From a virus: DNA of 44,476 nucleotides. The position numbers were made by a program, and so were the translations under genes. The notes beneath the pieces are model-generated. The model ran no database searches. It was not told where the DNA came from and worked only from the letters and a program-made list of their open reading frames with translations. The DNA lies in the IMG/VR virus record IMGVR_UViG_3300025687_000084, positions 1 through 44,476 of that record; one strand, written 5' to 3'. How positions within the stretch are numbered: the first letter of the stretch is position 1; each line of letters starts with the position of its first letter. Shown here piece after piece: positions 1 to 7,717 of this stretch.

Positions 1-1
1 C

Positions 2-229
2 GAAACAGAACTAGGCATTAACGGATTCCGTGCTTATAGATCATACTGGAGAGATCATCCAGACAGAGATGACAAGTGGGCAGCAGAAGAACGCGGACGC
101 ATCGGCGAAGAACGTTTCCGCCGTGAAATGGATTGTATTACCGGCGATTCTAAGATTACAATTAAAATGCCAAACGGAGATATAAGAGAAGTATCTATGC
201 TTGAATTAGAAAAAATGTTAAGTTTGTAA
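2..229 (+). CDS. Terminase large subunit, upstream part fused to split-intein N-fragment (5' partial)
   Basis: The 3' end of a gene whose start lies left of the window. The first 44 visible codons encode the end of the ATPase half of a T4 gp17-like packaging terminase (residues such as FRAYRSYWRDHPDRDD and EERFRREMD). The reading frame then enters an intein at Cys (134-136): CITGDSKITI is a typical block A. The frame stops 31 codons later at 227-229. The remaining intein and the terminase nuclease half are encoded separately at 862-1938, so mature terminase should need protein trans-splicing. The insertion point follows an RREMD tail and precedes CEF, between the ATPase and nuclease domains. 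A short N-fragment ending before block B is the layout of the atypically split AceL-TerL-type terminase inteins. The family call is from memory of that group; the split itself is seen directly. Confidence 0.88.
   Translation, partial: ETELGINGFRAYRSYWRDHPDRDDKWAAEERGRIGEERFRREMDCITGDSKITIKMPNGDIREVSMLELEKMLSL
134..226 (+). other. Split intein N-fragment (31 aa)
   Basis: Begins at catalytic Cys1 and contains block A (CITGDSKITI), followed by a helix-like tail (MLELEKML) and a stop codon. Block B and everything after it are absent here and appear in the downstream gene, so the break falls between blocks A and B rather than at the usual endonuclease-insertion site. Confidence 0.85.
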
Positions 230-241
230 TCTACGATGAAA

Positions 242-249
242 CATAAATA
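242..249 (+). promoter_or_regulatory. T4-type late promoter box CATAAATA, 5 nt before the HNH start codon
   Basis: CATAAATA is one base from the T4 late consensus TATAAATA. Exactly five bases separate it from the ATG at 255. In T4 the box spans about -13 to -6, which would place +1 on the A of the start codon. No Shine-Dalgarno sequence is visible upstream. Confidence 0.5.
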
Positions 250-254
250 ATAGT

Positions 255-884
255 ATGAAAACACATAAACATCATATTATTCCAAAGCATATGGGAGGAT
301 CTGATGATCCTACTAATATAGTTGAACTTACTATAGAAGAACACGCAGAAGCACATCGTAAACTATACGAAGAATACGGACACTGGCAAGATAAAGTTGC
401 GTGGCAAGGATTAGCAAAATTAATTACAAAAGCAGAATTAATTTATACGGTGTTAAGTGAATCAATGAAAGGCGAAAACAATCCTATGTATGGTAAACCA
501 GCACCTAATAGAGGAAAAAAGCGACCGGGTGTTGGCGGCCGCAAAAAAGGAACTAAATGGTCAGCTGCTGAACGTGAAACACATCAACAAATCCGAGAAA
601 AAGAAGGATTTTATGATTTTACACAGGACCCAGAACGCAACAAGAAAATTAGCGCAGCCCACAAAGGTAAAATTGGTGCCGCAGCAGGAAAGTCCTGGTT
701 TAATAATGGTGAAACCGAAACTTATGCGTTTGAGTGTCCAGATGGATTTGTTAAAGGAAGAAAACCAAGAAAACAGATTGGAAAGCGTGGAATGAAATGG
801 TATAACAACGGTGTTGTATCAAAACAATTTAGGGACGGCAAAGTCCCAGAAGGATTTGTCCGTGGCAGAATTATTAAAAAATAA
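255..884 (+). CDS. Free-standing HNH homing endonuclease inside the split terminase locus
   Basis: A 209-residue DNA endonuclease of the phage HNH type. The N-terminus has HHIIPKHMGG, then N21 and EHAEAH (H30, H34), the metal-binding and catalytic pattern. After it comes a basic, glycine-rich linker (GKKRPGVGGRKKGTKW) and two copies of a DNA-binding-like tail motif, W[FY]NNG...F....[PD]GFV[KR]GR, at about residues 153-171 and 181-205. It sits between the two halves of the terminase gene and overlaps the downstream half by 23 nt, the arrangement expected of a homing element that exploits a split intein. It has no recognisable ribosome binding site; a late promoter box lies 5 nt upstream. Its target is probably an uninterrupted terminase gene, which is inference. 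Confidence 0.85.
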   Translation: MKTHKHHIIPKHMGGSDDPTNIVELTIEEHAEAHRKLYEEYGHWQDKVAWQGLAKLITKAELIYTVLSESMKGENNPMYGKPAPNRGKKRPGVGGRKKGTKWSAAERETHQQIREKEGFYDFTQDPERNKKISAAHKGKIGAAAGKSWFNNGETETYAFECPDGFVKGRKPRKQIGKRGMKWYNNGVVSKQFRDGKVPEGFVRGRIIKK

Positions 885-1938
885 TAAAGGAATTCAGGTT
901 TTAACTGATACAGGGTGGAGCAATTTCGCTGGCATTATTAATAAAGGTTCTAAAGAAGTAATTAATATAATAACGTCATGTGGAGAAATTAAGTCTACAC
1001 CCGACCATAACTTTTTTGATTCTCACCTTAATAAGGTTGCTGCTAAAAATTTATCAATTGGTGATAAAATTATAGCTAACAACGACGTTGCGACTATAAT
1101 TAGCATAAACGTTTGTCCAGACGAACCTGTTTACGATCTTGTAGAAGTTGAGAATAATCATAGATTTTATGCTAACAATCTTTTAGTTTCAAATTGCGAA
1201 TTCATCATCAACGACGAGACTCTTATTAATGCTACAACACTGGTAGATATGGAAGGAGTCGAACCATTGTACAAAACAGGACAAGTACGCTGGTACAAAG
1301 AACCGCAAGCAAATAAATTTTATGTAGTAGCACTTGATCCTAGTTTAGGTACAGGTGGTGACCCTGCTGCTATCCAGGTGTTTGAAGCAAACACAACAAT
1401 ACAAGTAGCAGAGTGGAAACACAATAAAACCCCTATTCCTACACAAATACGTATTCTAAACGATATTGTAAAAACAATTTACGACAAAACACAAGATGCT
1501 ACAAGCATTTATTACTCAATTGAAAACAACACCATTGGTGAAGCAGCACTCATTAGTTTAGCAGAGTTTGGTGAGGATAACTTTCCAGGAATGATGCTGT
1601 CAGAACCTAAAATGAATCGTTCTGCTGGTATGCGCATACGTAAAGGATTTAATACAACAAATAAATCTAAGTTAAGTGCTTGTGCTAAACTTAAAAACTT
1701 AGTTGAAACTAAGAAAATGACTGTGAACTCTAAAAGTTTAATATCTGAATTTAAAACGTTTGTAGCGCACGGAACGAGTTATGCTGCTAAGATCGGAGAA
1801 ACTGATGACTTAGTAATGGCTACAGTTCTTGCTGTGCGTATGATGCAGGTGCTACAAAACTATCATGCTGATCTAAACGATCAAATCAAAGACTTTGGTG
1901 ACGAAGTAATTGAGCCAATGCCATTTATAATGTTTTGA
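862..1938 (+). CDS. Split-intein C-fragment fused to terminase large subunit nuclease domain
   Basis: I place the start at GTG 862 because AGAAGGA (848-854) lies seven bases upstream. An in-frame GTG at 811 is possible but has no such site. Residues 1-111 form the intein C-part: block B with STPDH (H49), SIGDKI (65-70), and C-terminal blocks DLVEVENNHRFYANNLLVSN ending at N111. The penultimate residue is Ser, not the usual His. Cys112 (1195-1197) begins the extein CEFIINDETLINATT. The extein (247 aa) is the RNase H-like nuclease half of gp17: VVALDPSLGTGGDPAA (first Asp), YYSIENNTIGEA (Glu) and GETDDLVMATVLA (last Asp). It should join the upstream half by trans-splicing and cut concatemeric DNA during head packaging. 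The gene overlaps the endonuclease gene's 3' end. Confidence 0.87.
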   Translation: MAELLKNNKGIQVLTDTGWSNFAGIINKGSKEVINIITSCGEIKSTPDHNFFDSHLNKVAAKNLSIGDKIIANNDVATIISINVCPDEPVYDLVEVENNHRFYANNLLVSNCEFIINDETLINATTLVDMEGVEPLYKTGQVRWYKEPQANKFYVVALDPSLGTGGDPAAIQVFEANTTIQVAEWKHNKTPIPTQIRILNDIVKTIYDKTQDATSIYYSIENNTIGEAALISLAEFGEDNFPGMMLSEPKMNRSAGMRIRKGFNTTNKSKLSACAKLKNLVETKKMTVNSKSLISEFKTFVAHGTSYAAKIGETDDLVMATVLAVRMMQVLQNYHADLNDQIKDFGDEVIEPMPFIMF

Positions 1939-1939
1939 A

Positions 1940-1947
1940 CATAAATA
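1940..1947 (+). promoter_or_regulatory. T4-type late promoter box CATAAATA
   Basis: The box lies just after the terminase stop codon and 21 nt before the ATG at 1969, giving a conventional short leader for the large modular gene. Confidence 0.55.
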
Positions 1948-1968
1948 CAACATTAACGCAGAAGAATT

Positions 1969-4900
1969 ATGGATAGCACAGCAAACGATCTCTTTAATTT
2001 ATTAGTCAGCAGAGACTACACAGTTAAAACATTAGACAGTCAAGGTAAGCCTGTGGTTAGCCCAGGCGAAGCTCAAATGTTTAGTTTTGACTTTGAAACT
2101 AAAAACAACAATTACGGAACCGTAGTTATTCTACTCGACGATGAAAGTAACTTTGAGTGCTATTATGGTGATAATGTTGGCAAAAATATGGAAGGCGATG
2201 ACAAGGATGCTTGGTATGACTTCCTAGCACAGTTGAAAAATTTCGCCACACGTAATCTGTTAACATTCTCATTAAAGAACTTAAACAAGTTAAAATACAG
2301 CATGCAAGGTATGGCTGCTATCAATGAAGGGTTATTTGAGGGGTGGAATGGCACTAAGCACACCAGTTATAATAACAAACCAGGTACTACACGTTTAAAG
2401 ATTGTTCATAGCAAGGCAATTGAAGAAGGCGAACAACGCTTCCGCAACATTGAAAAGTTATATGTTGAAAACGCTGAGGGCGAACGCTTTAAGTTGCCAT
2501 TCACATCGTTAGTTGCCGGACGTGCTATGGCTAGACATGTAGCGGAAGGCGGCACACCATATGACGTATTTGGTCAACATATTACCGATATTGTACGTGA
2601 AGCAAATGTACTATCTAAATTTACACGTGCTACACAACGAATTAACGAAGATGATGATCAATTTGAAGTAGTTGAAGCTGGTCGCGAACGTTACAAAACT
2701 CTACGTCATCGTTTAAAAAGTTTAGCAGGTAAGCGTGGATATCACGCTTATAAAGAAGAGTGGAATCCTGCAGAAATTGAAGAGGATGCAGAAGCGTTAA
2801 ACACCCTACGTGGACAATTTACACGCGAAACTATTGATCAACGTATTGAAGAAGCATTACCATACATTATGAAACAAATAAACGAAGCTGGATTCGCAAA
2901 TAAATTATCACCAAGCGGCAAAGTGCCAGTTGGGTTATATACATTTGTTTATAGTGTAGTTGACCCAAGCAGAGTACAATTTATTGCTAATTCTGCTGAA
3001 AAGCGTGGCATGGCAGTAATTGCTAAAGGTAAAAACAAATTGCGTATTGACGGCGATGCAATGCAACATAGCAGCCTAATTTATTCATTACAGCAATTAG
3101 GTGTCGAAGGCGAAGTAAAAGAAAAGCATACTGCGCAAATGGACGAGGGCGTATACAAGAAAGGCAAGATTGCCTTTAAAATCGCTAAAGGTGTATTAAA
3201 GTATCTACCACCAGTACTAATTGGAACATACCTAGCAGTACAAGATGCTGAACAACAAGAAAAGCGCGATGCTGAACAAAAAGCAGGATATGCACAACAA
3301 TTACAGCAACCAGAACAAACCAAGGAATCACAAATGAAAGAGTTTAACCAATTCAGCCAATGGGCAGAACAAGTAACAGAAGGCACCTGGGCTATCCCAG
3401 ATGATGAAGCTAAAATTAAACAGTTAAAAAATATTTTAGCAGAACCACTTCCAGTTGGCACAGACGCTATGAACGCTACTGGTGTTTTATACGATATCAT
3501 TGGTGATGACGAATTGTTTGACAGTCTAGCAGAATTGGCAAATGACGACCCAGAAGCAGATGCTCGCCCAGTAATTCAACATTGGATTGAAGAATATAGT
3601 GATTCCTATCCAGGTTTAGAAGATTTAGCTGCTCGTGTACTTGGCAGTGGCGATGAATTAGAATTTGAAGAAGCACAAGACTTTGGCGCACGTGGCATGA
3701 ACAAATATGGTATGAGTGCTGTTAAAGGCCCAGACGGTTTTTACGCTCTAGTGAATGGCAAGGTGGTTGCCGGCCCATTTGATTCCTTAGAAGAACTAAA
3801 AGCATATCAAGAAGGCGAGCTAAACAAAGAATCGGTCGAAGAGCAGTTAGATATTGATACCGGAGAAGAACAACACAAATTAGAACGTGACGCAATGTTA
3901 GAAATGAACTTGTGGCGTAAACTAGCTGGTATGCAAGAAAAAGTTTACGAAGACTTTTCTGCCTTTCAAGAACCACAACAACAGGTAGAAGAGGGTTTTA
4001 GTGACACTCCTCTAAGAGATAAAGAAGACTATTTGGAAAAAAGCAAGGCATTATATGATTTATTACGCGATCCAAGTTTGTTTGATGACGAAGAAGCACA
4101 ACAAGCAATTCAGCAGCGTATTTTACGTTTAAATGACGAAGCACGCAAAATGGGCTTAATTGAAATGTCCGAGACAGAGTATGCTTCTAAATTAGAACAA
4201 GATATTCTAGAAGATTGGGGTTCAAGTGATGGCACAGTTTTAGTTAAAGGTATCGATGATGCTATTGAGAAATATGGATTGAATCCTGATGTTATTCGTC
4301 AAACAGCCGAAAGTCTAGCAGAAGTTTATGCTGAAGATATGGGTTATGGCGATGACATTGACGCTGCAACAGACGCTGTTATTGATACATGGACACGTCG
4401 TAGCGAACTTGGTAAAAGATTAGCAAAACTATTTTCTGAAGAGGTAGACGAAACAAATGCTAGCGATCTAGGCAAAGAAGGTGTTGACTGGTTTGCACCA
4501 GCAGACACAGAACCATATAATCCAGAACGTGATGATCCTCGTGATGATCCTAATTATGGTTTTGACCGTAAGCCAACTAAGCCACAACCAACAATTGCGC
4601 CAGGTGCGAAAAAGACACAAGAAGCTAACGCTGGTAAGTTTGGTGCAGCAGATGGCAACGATGAAGAAGCAGAACAAATTGTTCCTGGCGCAAGCGACTC
4701 GGAAGCTGAAAAGAAAGGTGATAAAGAACTTGACGAACGCTCACTAACAAAAGGCGAAGAAAAGAAACGTGAAAAGTATGTTAAGGGCATGAAGAAATCA
4801 AAAGAGGATTTCAAAAAGCGTTACGGTAAGCGTGGTGAAGAAGTAATGTATGCAACTGCTACCAAGATGGCAAAAGAAGGCGAAGGCGAAACTACTGGAG

Positions 4901-5220
4901 GAACAAACGTGTTTGGTAAAGGAATTTATGAAAGTTTAACAGAACTTGAAGATGATTTAGATATAGCATTAGGCAATGGCATTACTGCTACTAGTCAATT
5001 AGATAAACCAGAAAATCCGGTTGATATGATCGAACCAGATGAAATTGCCACAACTGATGTTCCGGTTGGCATTCCAACAGATATGGATATCGAAATTGTT
5101 GAACCAGCAGCAGAAGAACGTAATATTGGTGATCAAATCGCCGACAAGGGTGCAGAACTAAGTGCTCAGATTAATTCTGCTATTGCTGACATTAAACGAT
5201 TAGCGGGAATGGGCAACTAA
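1969..5220 (+). CDS. Very large modular, probably virion-associated protein
   Basis: A 1083-residue acidic protein with no enzyme motif that I recognise. Visible modules in order: an N-terminal alpha/beta region (1-400); a hydrophobic segment VLKYLPPVLIGTYLAV (about 409-424), long enough for one membrane helix; a Gln/Glu-rich coil; a helical module EFNQFSQWAEQVTEGTW...ADARPVIQHWIEEY (about 458-545); a short beta module GMNKYGMSAVKGPDGFYALV (from about 575); acidic helical stretches; and a basic KEDFKKRYGKRGEEVMYATA module (about 945-970). The last type recurs, in my recollection, in large proteins of marine T4-like phages. Its place after the terminase, the late box upstream and the terminator at 5248 suggest a late structural or injected protein. 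Function is not established. Confidence 0.6.
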   Translation: MDSTANDLFNLLVSRDYTVKTLDSQGKPVVSPGEAQMFSFDFETKNNNYGTVVILLDDESNFECYYGDNVGKNMEGDDKDAWYDFLAQLKNFATRNLLTFSLKNLNKLKYSMQGMAAINEGLFEGWNGTKHTSYNNKPGTTRLKIVHSKAIEEGEQRFRNIEKLYVENAEGERFKLPFTSLVAGRAMARHVAEGGTPYDVFGQHITDIVREANVLSKFTRATQRINEDDDQFEVVEAGRERYKTLRHRLKSLAGKRGYHAYKEEWNPAEIEEDAEALNTLRGQFTRETIDQRIEEALPYIMKQINEAGFANKLSPSGKVPVGLYTFVYSVVDPSRVQFIANSAEKRGMAVIAKGKNKLRIDGDAMQHSSLIYSLQQLGVEGEVKEKHTAQMDEGVYKKGKIAFKIAKGVLKYLPPVLIGTYLAVQDAEQQEKRDAEQKAGYAQQLQQPEQTKESQMKEFNQFSQWAEQVTEGTWAIPDDEAKIKQLKNILAEPLPVGTDAMNATGVLYDIIGDDELFDSLAELANDDPEADARPVIQHWIEEYSDSYPGLEDLAARVLGSGDELEFEEAQDFGARGMNKYGMSAVKGPDGFYALVNGKVVAGPFDSLEELKAYQEGELNKESVEEQLDIDTGEEQHKLERDAMLEMNLWRKLAGMQEKVYEDFSAFQEPQQQVEEGFSDTPLRDKEDYLEKSKALYDLLRDPSLFDDEEAQQAIQQRILRLNDEARKMGLIEMSETEYASKLEQDILEDWGSSDGTVLVKGIDDAIEKYGLNPDVIRQTAESLAEVYAEDMGYGDDIDAATDAVIDTWTRRSELGKRLAKLFSEEVDETNASDLGKEGVDWFAPADTEPYNPERDDPRDDPNYGFDRKPTKPQPTIAPGAKKTQEANAGKFGAADGNDEEAEQIVPGASDSEAEKKGDKELDERSLTKGEEKKREKYVKGMKKSKEDFKKRYGKRGEEVMYATATKMAKEGEGETTGGTNVFGKGIYESLTELEDDLDIALGNGITATSQLDKPENPVDMIEPDEIATTDVPVGIPTDMDIEIVEPAAEERNIGDQIADKGAELSAQINSAIADIKRLAGMGN

Positions 5221-5247
5221 GCTCAAGCGATATACGCTAAAATACAA

Positions 5248-5270
5248 CGGGCCTAAATGGCCCGTTTTTT
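5248..5270 (+). terminator. Rho-independent terminator
   Basis: Stem CGGGCC/GGCCCG (5248-5253 with 5259-5264), a 5-nt loop and six T residues. It closes the large upstream gene and insulates gp32. Confidence 0.9.
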
Positions 5271-5283
5271 ATTTAAAAAAATG

Positions 5284-5313
5284 TTGACACGCTAAATACT
5301 TTTGTGTTATACT
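5284..5313 (+). promoter_or_regulatory. Sigma70-type promoter for the gp32 gene
   Basis: TTGACA (5284-5289), an 18-nt spacer and TATACT (5308-5313). It lies 14 bp after the terminator and gives a leader of about 100 nt. Confidence 0.75.
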
Positions 5314-5361
5314 TGTTATCAAGTGTAGCAATAGTTTTGTTTGTTTTAGAAAAAACATTCT

Positions 5362-5407
5362 AGGCATACACTTAGGCATAAGGTAAAAAACATAGGCATA
5401 AGGCATA
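5362..5407 (+). repeat. Four AGGCATA repeats in the gp32 mRNA leader
   Basis: AGGCATA occurs at 5362, 5374, 5394 and 5401. The last copy is followed by AAGGAG, the ribosome binding site. T4 gp32 represses its own translation by binding its leader RNA, so these repeats may be the operator; that is inference. Confidence 0.7.
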
Positions 5408-5421
5408 AGGAGAAATATACT

Positions 5422-6417
5422 ATGGCATCTTTAGCAGATATTCGTGCCCGACTAGCAGCACAAGAAAACAAGGCTAGTGGTTCAACTTTCCAAGGCGATA
5501 ACGCCATTTTCCCACACTGGAACATTAATGAAGGCGACACTGCAACTGTCCGCTTCCTTCCAGATGGTGACACTTCCAACCCATTCTTTTGGATCGAACG
5601 CCAAATGATTCGCTTGCCGTTCAACGGCGTGGTAGGTGGAGATAACAAGCAGGTTGTTGTGACAGTACCCTGCGTTGAAATGTGGAATGAAACGTGTCCG
5701 ATTTTGACAGAAGTTCGTACTTGGTTCAAGGATCCATCTCTTGAAGATATGGGCCGTAAATACTGGAAGAAGCGTAGTTACTTGTTCCAGGGTTTTGTAC
5801 ACACTAACCCACTAGAAGATGACAAGACACCTGAGAATCCAATTCGTCGGTTCATTATCAGTCCGCAAATCTTTACCACTATTAAGTCCTCACTAATGGA
5901 CCCAGATATGGAAGAATTGCCAACTGATTACAACAATGGACTTGACTTCCGCATTATTAAGACCACTAAAGGTGGGTATGCTGATTACAGCACTTCATCG
6001 TGGGCTCGTAAGGAAACTGCGCTTTCTGCAGATGAGATGGAAGCGATTGAAAAGTATGGCTTATTTGATCTCAAATCCTTCTTACCTAACAAGCCAGGCG
6101 ACATCGAACTGAAGGTTATGCAGGAGATGTTTGAAGCGTCAGTAGATGGCAAAGCATACGATCCGGACAAGTGGGCGTCTTATTTCAAACCAGCTGGTAT
6201 GAATTTTGGTGATTCAGAAACAAAGGCTCCTGAATCAGCACCAGTAGCACCTAAGGTAGAAGCGGCAGCATCAGTAGCAGAAGATACTACTCCTCCGTTT
6301 GAACCTAATGTTGCTCCAGCACCGGCAGCAGAACCTAAGGTAGAAGCAGCGCCAGCAGCGGGCGCAGACAAGGCCCAAGATATCCTTGCTATGATCCGCG
6401 CACGGCAGTCCTCGTAA
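5422..6417 (+). CDS. 32: Single-stranded DNA binding protein (T4 gp32 homologue)
   Basis: A 331-residue homologue of gp32, the protein that coats ssDNA and organises replication, recombination and repair. The N-terminal basic segment (SLADIRARLAAQENK) would provide cooperative self-contact. The OB-fold core spans about 30-255 (TVRFLPDG, FFWIERQMIRLPF, KKRSYLFQGFV). A low-complexity Ala/Pro/Glu linker (about 270-315) leads to a C-terminal tail DKAQDILAMIRARQSS. Only two close cysteines, PCVEMWNETCP, are seen where T4 has a zinc site, so zinc binding is doubtful. The tail is less acidic than T4's. The start has a strong AAGGAG site. Regulation is by its own promoter and probably by the repeat-bearing leader. 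Confidence 0.93.
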   Translation: MASLADIRARLAAQENKASGSTFQGDNAIFPHWNINEGDTATVRFLPDGDTSNPFFWIERQMIRLPFNGVVGGDNKQVVVTVPCVEMWNETCPILTEVRTWFKDPSLEDMGRKYWKKRSYLFQGFVHTNPLEDDKTPENPIRRFIISPQIFTTIKSSLMDPDMEELPTDYNNGLDFRIIKTTKGGYADYSTSSWARKETALSADEMEAIEKYGLFDLKSFLPNKPGDIELKVMQEMFEASVDGKAYDPDKWASYFKPAGMNFGDSETKAPESAPVAPKVEAAASVAEDTTPPFEPNVAPAPAAEPKVEAAPAAGADKAQDILAMIRARQSS

Positions 6418-6435
6418 TTTAAGGGTACATACTCG

Positions 6436-6475
6436 CGCCCGAGGTCTTTCTCGGGCGTTGAGTCCTTCTTTTTTT
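6436..6475 (+). terminator. Probable terminator after the gp32 gene
   Basis: Perfect 8-bp stem CGCCCGAG/CTCGGGCG (6436-6443 with 6450-6457) and a 6-nt loop. The T-run comes 11 nt after the stem, which is atypical, so termination may be partial and allow read-through to the next genes. Confidence 0.55.
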
Positions 6476-6485
6476 GGAGACTGTT

Positions 6486-6557
6486 ATGGTAGATCTACTA
6501 ATTATAATAGAGTTTGTCCTCATCGGACAGCTTTTTTACTGTTTAAGAAAAGGATAA
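6486..6557 (+). CDS. Membrane microprotein, 23 aa
   Basis: ATG at 6486 preceded by TTGGAG (6474-6479). It encodes a 23-residue peptide with a hydrophobic core LLIIIEFVLIGQLFYC and an RKG tail, fitting one short membrane helix with a cytoplasmic basic end. Its TAA lies 2 nt before the amidinotransferase ATG, so it could act as a coupled leader peptide for that gene or as a small membrane protein in its own right. Function unknown; expression is unproven. Confidence 0.5.
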   Translation: MVDLLIIIEFVLIGQLFYCLRKG

Positions 6558-6559
6558 AA

Positions 6560-7717
6560 ATGTATTCTGTATATCAACATTGGGATCCTCTAAAGGTGTG
6601 TATGGTAGGACGTACATATCCTGCAGAGTTTTATTCGTGGATTAAAAATAAAGAAACACGAAACACCTTTGAAAAATTAGCTGAGGAGACCGAAGAAGAT
6701 TATCAGAAGCTAATTAATTTGTTAGAAAATAAATTTGGAGTTAAAACCTTCCGACCTGAATTTCCTGAGGATATGAATGAATTATGGATTGATGGTAAAT
6801 GGGTGCAACCTCCAACGGCACCTCGTGATTATTTTATCATGATCCATGATAAATTCTGGGTGCCTAAAATTCCAAATGGTAGTCATGCGTGGTCAGTTTT
6901 TTATAGACAGAACAAAAGATCCTGGTGGCCGGATTATGTAAGGCCGAATGATTTTTATGAGGCCTGGCCTGAGTATGCAGACGAAGTTCGAGAAAAATTT
7001 AACGAATTCCGGCAATTTGATCAGAATCATCTAGATGCAAAACTTAAATTCTACACACATATTTTTGATGATATTCAAAAGCAAGGTAACGAAATTATAT
7101 ACACCGATCTAGATTTTGTTAATGGTTGTTTTGTCAGTAGAATTGGATATGACTTATATTTTGCAACGCAAACATTCCACGACGATAAAAAAGCATTATT
7201 GTCGCAAGTTAATGAGTACTTCCCAGATACACGTAATCGTATTGTAAATGCCGGAGGTCACGGTGATGCTGTATATTGTCCGGTTACTCCGGGTTTGATT
7301 ATTAGTCTAAATGATGTTCCTACATATAAAGATACATTCCCTGATTGGGAGGTTGTGTATCTCCCAGATTCAAATTATGCCCACATGCGAGAGTTTGAAT
7401 TTTCAATGAAACGCAATAAGGGGCGTTGGTTTATACCAGGATTTGAAAAGAACCCGGATATGATGAATATGGTTGATCATTATTTTGACGAGTGGGTAGG
7501 CGAAGTACACGAAACTGTATTTGATGTTAATATGCTGGTAGTAGATCAAAAGAATGTGATTGTATCTGCCCACAATGATCAGGTCGAAGAAGCCTGTGCA
7601 AGACATGGTGTTGAAGTTCATGTATCGCCGTTCAGACACAAATATTTTTGGGATGCTGGTATACATTGTATTACAAATGATATATCTAGATCGGGTACTT
7701 GCAATACATTTTTTTAA
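6560..7717 (+). CDS. Amidinotransferase-family protein (divergent, glycine amidinotransferase-like)
   Basis: A 385-residue member of the amidinotransferase/arginine deiminase fold. The start VYQHWDPLKVCMVG matches the family's first strand, as in the second copy at 30682. The likely catalytic His is in NYAHMREF and the nucleophile is C370 in FWDAGIHCITNDISRSG, the position and context of the family's Cys. Family enzymes move an amidino group from arginine to an amine acceptor or hydrolyse guanidines; the substrate here is unknown. The start at 6560 is chosen over an upstream in-frame codon because AAAAGGA lies 5-11 nt upstream and because the family's N-terminal strand begins there. TAATG couples it to the next gene. 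Confidence 0.8.
   Translation: MYSVYQHWDPLKVCMVGRTYPAEFYSWIKNKETRNTFEKLAEETEEDYQKLINLLENKFGVKTFRPEFPEDMNELWIDGKWVQPPTAPRDYFIMIHDKFWVPKIPNGSHAWSVFYRQNKRSWWPDYVRPNDFYEAWPEYADEVREKFNEFRQFDQNHLDAKLKFYTHIFDDIQKQGNEIIYTDLDFVNGCFVSRIGYDLYFATQTFHDDKKALLSQVNEYFPDTRNRIVNAGGHGDAVYCPVTPGLIISLNDVPTYKDTFPDWEVVYLPDSNYAHMREFEFSMKRNKGRWFIPGFEKNPDMMNMVDHYFDEWVGEVHETVFDVNMLVVDQKNVIVSAHNDQVEEACARHGVEVHVSPFRHKYFWDAGIHCITNDISRSGTCNTFF

Noticed and set aside
811-861. Upstream GTG/TTG start for the terminase C-part at 811-856
   Set aside because: AGAAGGA is ideally placed for GTG 862 only, and the extra residues would be read from inside the endonuclease tail with no intein similarity.
3081-3976. Minus-strand open frames inside the large modular gene
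   Set aside because: Low-complexity, Cys- or Leu/Arg-rich products, no ribosome sites, and fully covered by a well-supported plus-strand gene.
6180-6371. Minus-strand Ala/Gly-rich open frame opposite the gp32 linker
   Set aside because: It is the complement of the Ala/Pro/Glu linker repeats and has no start signals.
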